14,081 bases of DNA from Oscillibacter sp. (GCA_020025475.1 JAHHSA010000043.1:1-14081), one strand, 5' to 3'; counted from the first letter of the stretch, positions 7,067 to 13,461 are shown. Notes: generated from the letters alone by a model not told the origin. Numbers and translations are program-made.

Positions 7067-8032
7067 TTATATATAGGCGCCGTCGGCGTGGTCCCGCAGC
7101 TTCAGGTTGTGGAGGAACTCGCCCTGAATCCGCTCGTAGTCGGCAGGAGAGCGGGAACGCCGCAGCTTTCCACTGAGTCGGTCGCCGTCCTCGAAGAGGT
7201 GGTAGAGGTAGAACCAGACCTCCTTCATCCGCTGGCAGGCAGGCTCCACCTGACCGTAGAATGCCTGATAGCCCTGATACAGGTCCTCCAGAAAGTCCTC
7301 CAGCTCCTCTACAGTCACGCTCGCTCCGCCTCGCAGCTTACGGGGCAGCGCCGGGTCCGCAATGGGCCCCCGGCCCAGCATCACATGGGTCATGGTTGGG
7401 AACGCCTCCTCCACAGCCTGCACATCCTCCACAGTCTGCAAGTCACCATTGAAGCAGATGGGGATTTTGGCGCTCTCAAAAGCCTCCCTGAAAACGTCCA
7501 TGTGGACGCGGCCCCGGTACTTCTCAGCCCGAACACGGGGGTGGATGGTCAGCATGGCAATGGGATAGCGGTTGTAAATTTCCATGAGGTGGGGAAACTC
7601 GGCCGGATCGTTGATGCCCAGTCTGGTCTTGACGGAGACCTTCACCGTCAGCTTGGAAAACACTTCCTCAAAGAAGGCATCCAGCTCGTCGGGGTAAGCC
7701 AGGAAGCCGGAGCCCTTGCCCTTGGCGGTAACCGTTCCGGAAGGACAGCCAAGGTTCAGATTCACCTCTTCATATCCCAGATCCGCAACGGTCTGGGCCG
7801 CCCAGATGAAGTCGTCGGCCCGACGGGTCATAATCTGAGGTATGGTACAGAGGCCGCCATTGTTGGCGGGGTCCACCTCCCGCAGGTCCCTGGGCGTCAT
7901 GATATGCTGGGGCGTGGGGGAGAAAAAGGGAATGAAGAAGCGGTCTACACCCCCGAAATGTCTGGCCCAGGTCACCCGGAATACAGCCTTGGTAATGCCG
8001 TCCAGAGGGGCGAAATCCACAGTTGTAATCAT
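7067..8032 (-). CDS. tRNA-dihydrouridine synthase family protein
   Basis: This is an FMN-dependent TIM-barrel enzyme that reduces specific uridines in tRNA to dihydrouridine using NAD(P)H. The 321-aa sequence shows the N-terminal FMN-loop motif (FAPLDGIT, residues 7-14) and the catalytic-cysteine motif NLNLGCPSG (91-99, Cys96 as the general acid). VKTRLG (134-139), TIHPR (162-166), FNGDL (194-198) and LGRGPIADP (219-227) supply flavin and tRNA contacts. All hallmark residues are present. The length is typical of the Dus family; whether it is of B type or a clostridial paralogue cannot be decided here, so no symbol is given. The start ATG overlaps the stop of the upstream ArsC-like gene (ATGA, 8029-8032), showing translational coupling. 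It is the last gene of a greA-led operon. Confidence 0.93.
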   Translation of the reverse strand: MITTVDFAPLDGITKAVFRVTWARHFGGVDRFFIPFFSPTPQHIMTPRDLREVDPANNGGLCTIPQIMTRRADDFIWAAQTVADLGYEEVNLNLGCPSGTVTAKGKGSGFLAYPDELDAFFEEVFSKLTVKVSVKTRLGINDPAEFPHLMEIYNRYPIAMLTIHPRVRAEKYRGRVHMDVFREAFESAKIPICFNGDLQTVEDVQAVEEAFPTMTHVMLGRGPIADPALPRKLRGGASVTVEELEDFLEDLYQGYQAFYGQVEPACQRMKEVWFYLYHLFEDGDRLSGKLRRSRSPADYERIQGEFLHNLKLRDHADGAYI

Positions 8033-8379
8033 CGGATCTTCTCGTCCCAGTCCGCCTGCTTGAAGCCGGTGAGGACAAAGTCCTCCCCCACTACCAGAGG
8101 CCGCTTCACCAACATTCCGTCGGTGGCAAGCAGTGCAAGCTGCTCATCCTCAGTCATGGTGGGAAGCCGATCCTTCAGGCCCAGCGCCTTATACTGCAAG
8201 CCGCTGGTGTTGAAAAACTTTTTCAGTGGCAGGCCGCTTGCCTGCCACCACTGGCGCAGCTCCGCCTGGGAGGGGTTCTCCTCCTTGATGTCCCGGAGGT
8301 CATAGGAAATTCCCCGGTCGTTGAGATAGTCCAGCGCCTTGCGGCAGGTGGAACACTTGGGATAGCAAAGTACCAGCAT
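8029..8379 (-). CDS. ArsC/Spx-family thioredoxin-fold protein
   Basis: This 116-aa single-domain protein belongs to the arsenate reductase (ArsC)/Spx/YffB family. The N-terminal strand runs into the redox motif CSTC (Cys9 and Cys12), with a further Cys5. Downstream are FNTSG (56-60) and the conserved KRPLVV around Arg93-Pro94, where the cis-proline region and anion-binding arginine of the family lie. Members are either small thiol reductases or RNA-polymerase binding redox regulators such as Spx and MgsR. Sequence alone does not separate these roles. No ars genes are nearby, and the upstream neighbour is the RNA polymerase factor greA, which mildly favours a link to transcription or stress. 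A strong AAAGGAG site precedes the ATG. It starts 15 bases after greA and overlaps dus by 4 bases. Confidence 0.88.
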   Translation of the reverse strand: MLVLCYPKCSTCRKALDYLNDRGISYDLRDIKEENPSQAELRQWWQASGLPLKKFFNTSGLQYKALGLKDRLPTMTEDEQLALLATDGMLVKRPLVVGEDFVLTGFKQADWDEKIR

Positions 8380-8394
8380 TGTGGTCTCCTTTCG

Positions 8395-8898
8395 TCAATA
8401 GGAACTAATGTCCAGAGAGGCGTCATCCTCGCCCTTTTTGATGGCGCGGATCTCCACGTAATATTTCATATCGGGGCTGACCTCCACCAGCACACGGTCC
8501 CCGACCCGGTGCCCCATCAGAGCCTTACCCACCGGGGACTCTTTGCTGATGAGGCCCTTGAGGGCATTCTGGCGAAGCGTGGTGACAATCTCCATCACCA
8601 TCTCCTGCTTCACCATCTCGTTGAAGATGGTCACCTTGTCAAAAAGGCCCACCACATCATCCTGGGATTTGACCTCAATAACCTTAGCCGTGCGGATCAT
8701 TCGTTCCAAATACCGGATACGGCTCTCATTCCGGTTTTTGGCCTGCTTGGCGCACTTATACTCATAGTTCTCGCTGAGGTCACCGAAGCCACGGGCCACC
8801 TGAACCTCCTCGATCAGCTGGGGACGGAGATCCCGGATGCGGTGCTCCATTTCCGCCTGCATTTTATCAATGTCCACCTGAGTCAATTCATCGTACAT
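8395..8898 (-). CDS. greA: Transcription elongation factor GreA
   Basis: GreA enters the secondary channel of stalled RNA polymerase and stimulates cleavage of backtracked RNA. The 167-aa protein has the usual two parts. An N-terminal antiparallel coiled coil spans about residues 1-75, with the tip motif GDLSENYEY (39-47) carrying the acidic residues Asp40 and Glu43 that help coordinate the catalytic Mg2+. A C-terminal FKBP-like domain spans about 85-160, with SPVGKALMGHRVGDRV. The tip has Tyr46, where many GreA proteins have Ala. The frame is open for 62 further codons upstream, but that part resembles nothing and crosses the promoter. ATG 8898 is preceded by AAAGGAG at good spacing and begins the conserved domain. 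It is the first gene of a three-gene operon. Confidence 0.95.
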   Translation of the reverse strand: MYDELTQVDIDKMQAEMEHRIRDLRPQLIEEVQVARGFGDLSENYEYKCAKQAKNRNESRIRYLERMIRTAKVIEVKSQDDVVGLFDKVTIFNEMVKQEMVMEIVTTLRQNALKGLISKESPVGKALMGHRVGDRVLVEVSPDMKYYVEIRAIKKGEDDASLDISSY

Positions 8899-8937
8899 AC
8901 TGGTTCTCCTTTCCACCAAACAGTATGGTCGAGTTTC

Positions 8938-8966
8938 AGGATAGCACAGTTTTCTCCGCTTGTCGA
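8938..8966 (-). promoter_or_regulatory. Promoter of the greA operon
   Basis: On the - strand, TCGACA (8966-8961, five of six matches to TTGACA) and TATCCT (8943-8938, four of six) are separated by exactly 17 bases. Transcription would start near 8931, giving a leader of about 30 bases that contains the greA ribosome binding site. Confidence 0.6.
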
Positions 8967-8980
8967 TACGCACTTGGGAT

Positions 8981-9008
8981 GTAAGGCTGTCCGGGGGACA
9001 AGCCTTGC
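8981..9008. repeat. Hairpin in the greA-padR divergent region
   Basis: GTAAGGCTGTCC (8981-8992) pairs with GGAC, a bulged A, and AGCCTTGC (8996-9008) around a 3-base loop; one pair is a wobble. It lies upstream of both divergent promoters. No T-run follows in either direction and no gene ends here. Its role is unknown; it may be a remnant terminator. Confidence 0.4.
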
Positions 9009-9077
9009 AGCGCAAACACGTTTTGGCAGCGTCAGCACCGCTCCTGTCATGAAAGTGCCTCCCGAACCTTCTGCCTC

Positions 9078-9106
9078 TTGACAATATCGTATTGCGATAT
9101 TACAAT
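9078..9106 (+). promoter_or_regulatory. Strong promoter of the padR-DUF2812 operon
   Basis: A perfect TTGACA (9078-9083) and TACAAT (9101-9106, five of six) are separated by exactly 17 bases. Those 17 bases are the operator ATATCG-N5-CGATAT. Transcription should start near 9113, about 54 bases before the padR ATG. Confidence 0.85.
9083..9101. promoter_or_regulatory. Operator box 1, filling the promoter spacer
   Basis: The inverted repeat AATATCG-TATTG-CGATATT spans 9083-9101. Its core, ATATCG-N5-CGATAT (9084-9100), coincides base for base with the -35/-10 spacer. A protein bound here would block RNA polymerase. The adjacent PadR regulator is the natural candidate. Confidence 0.7.
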
Positions 9107-9120
9107 CATATCACCAGTTG

Positions 9121-9137
9121 ATATCGCCTGGCGATAT
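9121..9137. promoter_or_regulatory. Operator box 2, downstream of the start site
   Basis: A second copy of ATATCG-N5-CGATAT lies about 8-24 bases past the predicted start. Its centre CCTGG makes the whole site (ATATCGCC-T-GGCGATAT) a fully symmetric 17-mer. Centre-to-centre distance to box 1 is 37 bp, about three and a half helical turns. Confidence 0.7.
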
Positions 9138-9166
9138 TAAAAAAGAGGGAACGAGGAGGTGTCACA

Positions 9167-9478
9167 ATGGTAGGAAAAGGGCGTGGTGCATTAACAGAGC
9201 CCATGTTCTACGTACTCATGTCCTTTTTGCATCAGGACATATGCGGCATTGAAATCACCGAGTTTGTAGAGAAAAAGACTGGTGGCCGGGTACGGCTCGG
9301 TCCAGGTACCTTATATACACTGCTGGCAAAATTTCAGGACGAGCATCTCATCGAGGAGACGCAGACAGAGGGCCGCAAGCGTACCTACCGTCTGACGGAC
9401 AAGGGGCGAGAGGCCTTTCATGAAGAACTGATGCGGCTGCGAGCCTGCGTGCAGGACGGAGAGGAGGAACTGCGATGA
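9167..9478 (+). CDS. PadR-family transcriptional regulator
   Basis: This is a small winged-helix repressor of 103 aa, the usual size of minimal PadR proteins. It shows the family pattern: an N-terminal helix followed by GIEITEFVEKKTGGRVRLGPGTLY (residues 27-50, shown here in part for position), then LLAKFQDEHLIEE and the wing RKRTYRLTDKGREAF (70-84). A C-terminal helix completes the dimer interface. Such regulators usually repress their own operon and are relieved by a small ligand or an unknown signal. The start ATG has an excellent AGGAGGTG (9154-9161) five bases before it. Its stop overlaps the next gene by ATGA (9475-9478). Two matching inverted repeats in its promoter are the predicted binding sites. 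PadR genes directly followed by DUF2812 genes are a recurring arrangement in Firmicutes. Confidence 0.93.
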   Translation: MVGKGRGALTEPMFYVLMSFLHQDICGIEITEFVEKKTGGRVRLGPGTLYTLLAKFQDEHLIEETQTEGRKRTYRLTDKGREAFHEELMRLRACVQDGEEELR

Positions 9479-10671
9479 GCAACAGGGTGATTCGCATAAC
9501 ACCCTTTGGGGGATTGGACATTCCTGGCCTGGAGGGCTGGCTGGCCGCTATGGCAGCCATGGGACTGCGCTTTTTGGGCACCACCGGGCCGCTGACTCAC
9601 TTTGAAAAAGCGGAGCCTGAGACGGTGCAGGTTCATCTGGAACCCATCCAGGGCAAGCTGGACGAGGACCCGGAACTGAATGCCCTGTATCAGGAGAAAG
9701 GCTGGCACTATTGCGGGATGTTCCGAGGCAGTTTTTTCGTGTTTGCCTCTCCCGACCCGCTGGCCCAGGCGCATACCGATCCAGAGACGCTGGACTATGC
9801 CTTGAAGAAGTTCTTTCGGTCAAAGCTGGCGGTGGGTGCCATGCTGGCTTTCCTGAATCTCCTGCTGCTGGGGCTGTACCGTTCCGGTGCTCTCTGGAAG
9901 GTTGGCCTGTCCCAGCTGCGATACTTTCCCATGGAGATCCTCTCCAACGGCACCACCATCCCCTTCCTGCTGGCCATGTTGGGACTGCTGCTCATAGACC
10001 TCTCCTATTTTCTGGGACTTTGGCAGCTGTCGCACTACCGTCGGGCGGTGCATCAAGGAAACCAGCCACGGGGCCACCGGGGAGTGGGGTGGCTGCTGGC
10101 CGCAGGGCTTTTGGTGCTGCTGCCGGTGATAGTCAATACCGTACAGCTCTTTTTCGGCCTGGACTACCGCCCATACGATCTAAAAGGCTCCGGCTTTGTC
10201 ACCCTCACCGATCTTGAGGGAGACGATTTCCGTCTCTCCGGGGACCCTCTGTCCAACATGGACTACATTTCCCACGGCAGTACCCTGCTGGACCCGGAAA
10301 GTTGGTATTTTCAGCAGTATGGTTCCTACTCACACGCAGAGGGCGGTCCAGACGCCAACGATGTCCCCCATCTGAAAATTTTCATCACGCGCTATCCTCT
10401 GGAAGCACTGGCAGAGAAACGGACAGAGGAATTGAGCCGTCAACGGGTCAACGGCTCCGGGGAGTATGAGGACCTGGGGACTGTCTGCGGTCTGGACGAT
10501 ATTCGCTACGCTGCCCGGGAGGGCTGGACGGACGAAAGCGGTCGTGTCTTTCAGCCCGGTGGGATTCTGATTCTCCGCCTGAAGAATACGGTTCTGTTTG
10601 CGGATTACTATGGAGAGCAGAATCTCTCCCAACACCTGGAACACTTCGCACAGATGATGGCCGGACTGTAA
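9475..10671 (+). CDS. DUF2812 domain membrane protein, first copy
   Basis: This is a 398-aa membrane protein of unknown function. The N-terminal cytoplasmic DUF2812 domain (about 1-112) shows the order typical of the family. An IPGLEGWLAAMAAMGLRF helix is followed by YQEKGWHYCGMFRGSFFVF (72-90), ASPDP and a TDPET segment. Three predicted helices follow (about 117-136, 159-183 and 204-228). A C-terminal region of about 170 residues ends in LSQHLEHFAQMMAGL. With three helices and an inside N terminus, the C-terminal part should face outside. It overlaps padR by 4 bases and is followed after 15 bases by a paralogue of the same layout. It is presumably the output of PadR control. Its biochemical role is not known and I do not assign one. 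Confidence 0.85.
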   Translation: MSNRVIRITPFGGLDIPGLEGWLAAMAAMGLRFLGTTGPLTHFEKAEPETVQVHLEPIQGKLDEDPELNALYQEKGWHYCGMFRGSFFVFASPDPLAQAHTDPETLDYALKKFFRSKLAVGAMLAFLNLLLLGLYRSGALWKVGLSQLRYFPMEILSNGTTIPFLLAMLGLLLIDLSYFLGLWQLSHYRRAVHQGNQPRGHRGVGWLLAAGLLVLLPVIVNTVQLFFGLDYRPYDLKGSGFVTLTDLEGDDFRLSGDPLSNMDYISHGSTLLDPESWYFQQYGSYSHAEGGPDANDVPHLKIFITRYPLEALAEKRTEELSRQRVNGSGEYEDLGTVCGLDDIRYAAREGWTDESGRVFQPGGILILRLKNTVLFADYYGEQNLSQHLEHFAQMMAGL

Positions 10672-10686
10672 AGGAGGCATACCGTT

Positions 10687-11937
10687 ATGAAAAAAGTCAG
10701 AAAAATCCTTCCTCTGTCCATTTACGATATCCCCGGTATCGAGAGCTGGCTGGAAGAGCAGGCCAACGCCGGACTGTTCCCTGTCTATCTGGACACCTGG
10801 GTCACCTTTACCCATGATGGCGTACCTGGCACCCGCTTTCGGTTGGAGCCGTTGGGCAAGACAGGGGACACCCCCACCGAGGATCAGTTGGAGCTGTACC
10901 ATCACGCAGAGTGGCAATATGCCCTCACGGTTGGCGATGTCTACTATCTCTTTTACGCCACCGATCCCAATGCCGTAGAACTGTATTCGGACGTCAACAG
11001 TCGTAGACTGTCCCTGGAGCGGCTGGAACAGCGGGTACAGCGCAGTCACCGGGCCTGCATCGTGATCTACACCCTGCTGGCTGCGGCAGTGATATGGGCG
11101 CTGTTCTTCTTCAAAAGCAAGTATGATGTCCAGCCTGACAATCTCGCCCGCCTGCCGCTGCTGCTCCTGTCTCTGTTCGAGCCTACTGTCCTGCTGTTTT
11201 TGGGTGCTGCTACATTTCAGTGGCAGCAATGGCGACGAAATCTCCGGATTCTTCAAAAGACCTGCCAGGCCCTGAAAAACGGTCTGATTCCCCCGCCCTC
11301 CCCTGGCCCAAGTAAAAAGATTGTGTGGGAAAAGATTTGGACCCTGGTTCTGATCATCCCATTGCTTGCTGTAATCGTGCTGGAGATGTTTCATTTCACC
11401 CCGTTGGAGGACATTCCATTACAAAACTTCCAGCAGCCATATATCGAACTCCAGACATTGGAGCAGGAGCCGGTCCTCCCCTGGGAGGAGCTGTTTGACG
11501 AGCCTCCCTTCCGGGGCGAGGCAGAAAATGTGGCCGAAGTCAGGTTCTCCCTGCTCTCTCCCACTTGGTACTCGGTGCAGCAGAATGGGTACAGCCCCCA
11601 GAGCGGGAAACAGCCCAATGCATTTTCTCCCAAGCCGGAGGATGGAAACTACCGCTATGCGCCAAACCTGGATATGACCTGCTTCTCACTGCTCATCCCC
11701 GCCCTGGCCCGTCCGGCGGCCACAGCACAGCTGAATGAATACCGCTCGGTAAACCTCCGGTGGAGCTATCAGGACGCAGCGTTTCCCGGACTGGATTTTG
11801 TGATTCTGGCAACCAATTCCCGGGGTGTTGGCGAGATGGCCGCTCTGGGTAAGGATGGTCGCGTGGCCGTTTTTCGCTACGCTGGTGTGGAGCATCTTTC
11901 CGACCATCTGGAGCAGCTGGCAGACATGGTACTGTAA
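10687..11937 (+). CDS. DUF2812 domain membrane protein, second copy
   Basis: This is a 416-aa paralogue of the preceding gene with the same plan. The N-terminal DUF2812-like domain (about 1-115) has IPGIESWLEEQANAGLFP (16-33), a YHHAEWQYALTVGDVYYLFY block (71-90) and ATDPNAVELYSD. Three predicted helices lie near 123-141, 156-177 and 216-234, and an outward-facing C-terminal region of about 180 residues follows. Shared features outside the domain include a Trp-Tyr/Gln-Gln/Gly stretch near the start of the outer region and a closing LSDHLEQLADMVL, close to the end of copy one. The pair therefore looks like an old tandem duplication, now strongly diverged. The ribosome binding site AAGGAGG (10671-10677) overlaps the end of copy one. 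No convincing terminator follows, so read-through into the sigma-factor unit is possible. Confidence 0.82.
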   Translation: MKKVRKILPLSIYDIPGIESWLEEQANAGLFPVYLDTWVTFTHDGVPGTRFRLEPLGKTGDTPTEDQLELYHHAEWQYALTVGDVYYLFYATDPNAVELYSDVNSRRLSLERLEQRVQRSHRACIVIYTLLAAAVIWALFFFKSKYDVQPDNLARLPLLLLSLFEPTVLLFLGAATFQWQQWRRNLRILQKTCQALKNGLIPPPSPGPSKKIVWEKIWTLVLIIPLLAVIVLEMFHFTPLEDIPLQNFQQPYIELQTLEQEPVLPWEELFDEPPFRGEAENVAEVRFSLLSPTWYSVQQNGYSPQSGKQPNAFSPKPEDGNYRYAPNLDMTCFSLLIPALARPAATAQLNEYRSVNLRWSYQDAAFPGLDFVILATNSRGVGEMAALGKDGRVAVFRYAGVEHLSDHLEQLADMVL

Positions 11938-11987
11938 TGGAAGTCTGATTCGCTATGCTCCCCCTGCGTTGATTTTTTTGTGTGCGG

Positions 11988-12016
11988 TGTAACAAAACGC
12001 CGCCCTGTGGGACTAA
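11988..12016 (+). promoter_or_regulatory. ECF-type promoter ahead of the sigma-factor gene
   Basis: TGTAAC (11988-11993) and GGACTAA (12010-12016) are separated by 16 bases. This resembles the TGAAAC-N16-CGTC class used by Bacillus extracytoplasmic-function sigma factors. The AAC of the -35 and the CTAA of the extended -10 are kept, but the -10 differs at two positions from CGTCTAA. A short GCCCT/AGGGC inverted repeat (12002-12022) surrounds the -10. Recognition by the sigma factor encoded just downstream is inferred. Confidence 0.5.
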
Positions 12017-12052
12017 TAGGGCAGAAACGCTTGAAAAGGGGGGAACGCAGAC

Positions 12053-12550
12053 ATGGAAAAACTACTCAGCGAGCTTTTTTCCCGCTATCAGCGGGATGTA
12101 TTCGCCTATCTGTTCTCCCTCTGCCGCAGCGCAGACCTTGCGGAAGAGCTGACCGCCGATACGTTTTTCGAGGCGGTGAAGTCCCTGCACCGGTTTCGGG
12201 GAGACGCCGATGAAAAGACATGGCTCTTTGCCGTGGCCCGCCACCGCTGGTACCACTACTTACAAAAGCACCGCCAGTCTGTGGTACCGTTGGAGGAAAG
12301 TTTGTTCTCCACCGGTCCGTCACCTGAGGAGATTCTCTGCCGCCGGGAAACGGCGCAGCGGGCGCAGGCGCTGCTGGCACGAGAGCCGGAGCGGACGCGG
12401 ACCATTGTACAGCTCCGATTGGACGGTCTTTCCTTCCGGGAGATCGCCCAAAGAGTCGGCGTGACGGAAAGTTCTGCACGTGTCATTGATTTCCGCGCCC
12501 GGTCAAAGCTCCGGGAAGCCCTGGAAAAGGAGGAATACACAAATGACTGA
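12053..12550 (+). CDS. ECF-type RNA polymerase sigma factor
   Basis: This 165-aa group 4 (extracytoplasmic function) sigma factor directs RNA polymerase to a small envelope-stress regulon. Region 2 spans about residues 10-72. Its core-binding part YQRDVFAYLFSLCRSADLAE is followed by ELTADTFFEAV and the -10 contacting FRGDADEKTWLFAVARH. A linker leads to region 4 (about 104-156), with a helix-turn-helix around SFREIAQRVGVTESSARV (127-144) that reads the -35. The start ATG has a purine-rich AAGGGGGG site nine bases before it. The gene overlaps the anti-sigma gene by 8 bases, the usual coupling that keeps sigma and anti-sigma in balance. The TGTAAC-N16 motif upstream suggests autoregulation. The stress signal is not readable from sequence. 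Confidence 0.93.
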   Translation: MEKLLSELFSRYQRDVFAYLFSLCRSADLAEELTADTFFEAVKSLHRFRGDADEKTWLFAVARHRWYHYLQKHRQSVVPLEESLFSTGPSPEEILCRRETAQRAQALLAREPERTRTIVQLRLDGLSFREIAQRVGVTESSARVIDFRARSKLREALEKEEYTND

Positions 12551-13091
12551 GATTTCCTGTGAGGTCTGCATGGATCTCATCCCACTGGTACAGGACGGTG
12601 CAGCCAGTCCGGACAGCTGCCGTCTGGTAGAAGAACACGCCGCCGTCTGTCCCCGCTGCCGTGCGCTGCTGAGCGAAGCTCCCTGCGTCCCGGAGACGGT
12701 CCCGCCGGTTCTGGACCAGGTACGCTGCCGCCTGCGGGCACAGCTGATGACGGCGTTGTTCCTGGGTCTCTTCTTTGGAATCGACTACATCCATCTGGCG
12801 TGTCTGGAGGGAGAACTGCAAATCCCCGGTGGGCTTTTTTTCATTTTCCTGCTGCCGCTGGTGGGCGCGGCATCCTATGTTGCATTTCGCTGGAAGGCGC
12901 TCTGGCAGACGCCGCTGATGCTGTTGACCGTACACGCACTTGCCATTTTCGCCCTGCTGATGCAGCTTCAGGATGGGTTGGCGGTAAACTGGTTCAGCTT
13001 CCTGCTCACTGCCGTCATCCCCATATTGCTGGCAGAGGTAGGGGTCCTCATCGTTGGACTGTTCCACTTCGGCTTCAAAAAGGAGAAATAA
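12543..13091 (+). CDS. Zinc-finger (ZAS) anti-sigma factor, four-helix membrane protein
   Basis: This is the predicted partner that holds the upstream ECF sigma factor inactive at the membrane. The N-terminal cytoplasmic part has the zf-HC2/ZAS metal-binding pattern His32-x3-Cys36-x2-Cys39, with Cys6 and Cys9 further upstream. Four hydrophobic helices follow at about 67-86, 96-115, 121-141 and 150-175, then a short basic tail. Classical single-pass anti-sigmas release sigma by proteolysis. A four-helix body with almost no outer domain suggests that the membrane part itself senses the signal, which is inference. The frame is open further upstream, but ATG 12543 is chosen because AGGAGG sits nine bases before it and residues before it read as out-of-frame sigma sequence. 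The length is 182 aa. The next gene begins one base after its stop. Confidence 0.9.
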   Translation: MTEISCEVCMDLIPLVQDGAASPDSCRLVEEHAAVCPRCRALLSEAPCVPETVPPVLDQVRCRLRAQLMTALFLGLFFGIDYIHLACLEGELQIPGGLFFIFLLPLVGAASYVAFRWKALWQTPLMLLTVHALAIFALLMQLQDGLAVNWFSFLLTAVIPILLAEVGVLIVGLFHFGFKKEK

Positions 13092-13092
13092 C

Positions 13093-13413
13093 ATGACAAT
13101 ACGCAAAAGAGTATGGAAGCTTCTGGCTATTGTGCTGGCTTGTGTTCTGCTATGGGGCCTGATTTATCTGACAAACGAGATCACCGGGTATCCCTTTGGC
13201 TACTTTACCGCAAAGCATGCAGCCAGCGAATACCTGGAGGAGACTTACCCCAATAAAGACTACAAGATTGACCATGTTGAGCGCCTCCTCAAGCTGGGCG
13301 GCTTTTCCCTGGATGTGGTATCCCCCAGCGACCCATCGGTTCACTTCTCTCTGCATTTTTACTGTGATGGCACCAACGCTGAGCCAGACAACCCGGAGCT
13401 TCCAGCACCATAA
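13093..13413 (+). CDS. Short YfjL-like single-pass membrane protein, possibly C-terminally truncated
   Basis: This 106-aa protein has one N-terminal helix (about residues 8-26) and a small outer domain. The stretch YFTAKHAASEYLEETYPNKD (37-56), followed by YKIDHVER and a beta-rich SLDVVSPSDPSVHFSLHF, matches what I recall of the YfjL-like family. Those proteins sit beside sigma/anti-sigma or regulator genes in Firmicutes. Family members usually continue with a further domain of about 100 residues. Here the protein breaks off in a low-complexity tail (AEPDNPELPAP), and no matching continuation is seen in other frames before the terminator. It may be a naturally short form or a deletion derivative. 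The start at ATG 13093 is set by AAAGGAG (13079-13085). It is third and last in the sigma unit. Its function is unknown; accessory sensing for the anti-sigma is a guess. Confidence 0.75.
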   Translation: MTIRKRVWKLLAIVLACVLLWGLIYLTNEITGYPFGYFTAKHAASEYLEETYPNKDYKIDHVERLLKLGGFSLDVVSPSDPSVHFSLHFYCDGTNAEPDNPELPAP

Positions 13414-13417
13414 GGAA

Positions 13418-13461
13418 AACCGGCAGGCGGAGAATATCATCAGATTCTCCGTCTGCCGGTT
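13418..13461 (+). terminator. Hairpin ending the sigma-factor operon
   Basis: Positions 13418-13435 pair with 13444-13461 (18 bp including one G-U) around an 8-base loop, starting five bases after the YfjL-like stop. The + side lacks a T-run (TTCTGTC). The - side reads GGTTTTCC. It may act as a terminator in either direction or as a 3'-end protecting stem. Confidence 0.65.

Noticed and set aside
8029..8379. Arsenic-resistance operon
   Set aside because: The family match to ArsC is real, but no arsR, arsB, acr3 or arsA gene is nearby and the gene is locked into a greA-dus operon.
8899..9084. Sixty-two extra codons upstream of greA in the same frame
   Set aside because: They cross the predicted greA promoter, do not resemble GreA, and the standard start at 8898 has a strong ribosome binding site.
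10330..11394. A 354-codon open frame on the - strand opposite the DUF2812 genes
   Set aside because: It has low-complexity Gln/Gly/His composition and no known motif, and both + strand genes beneath it show clear family features and good start sites.
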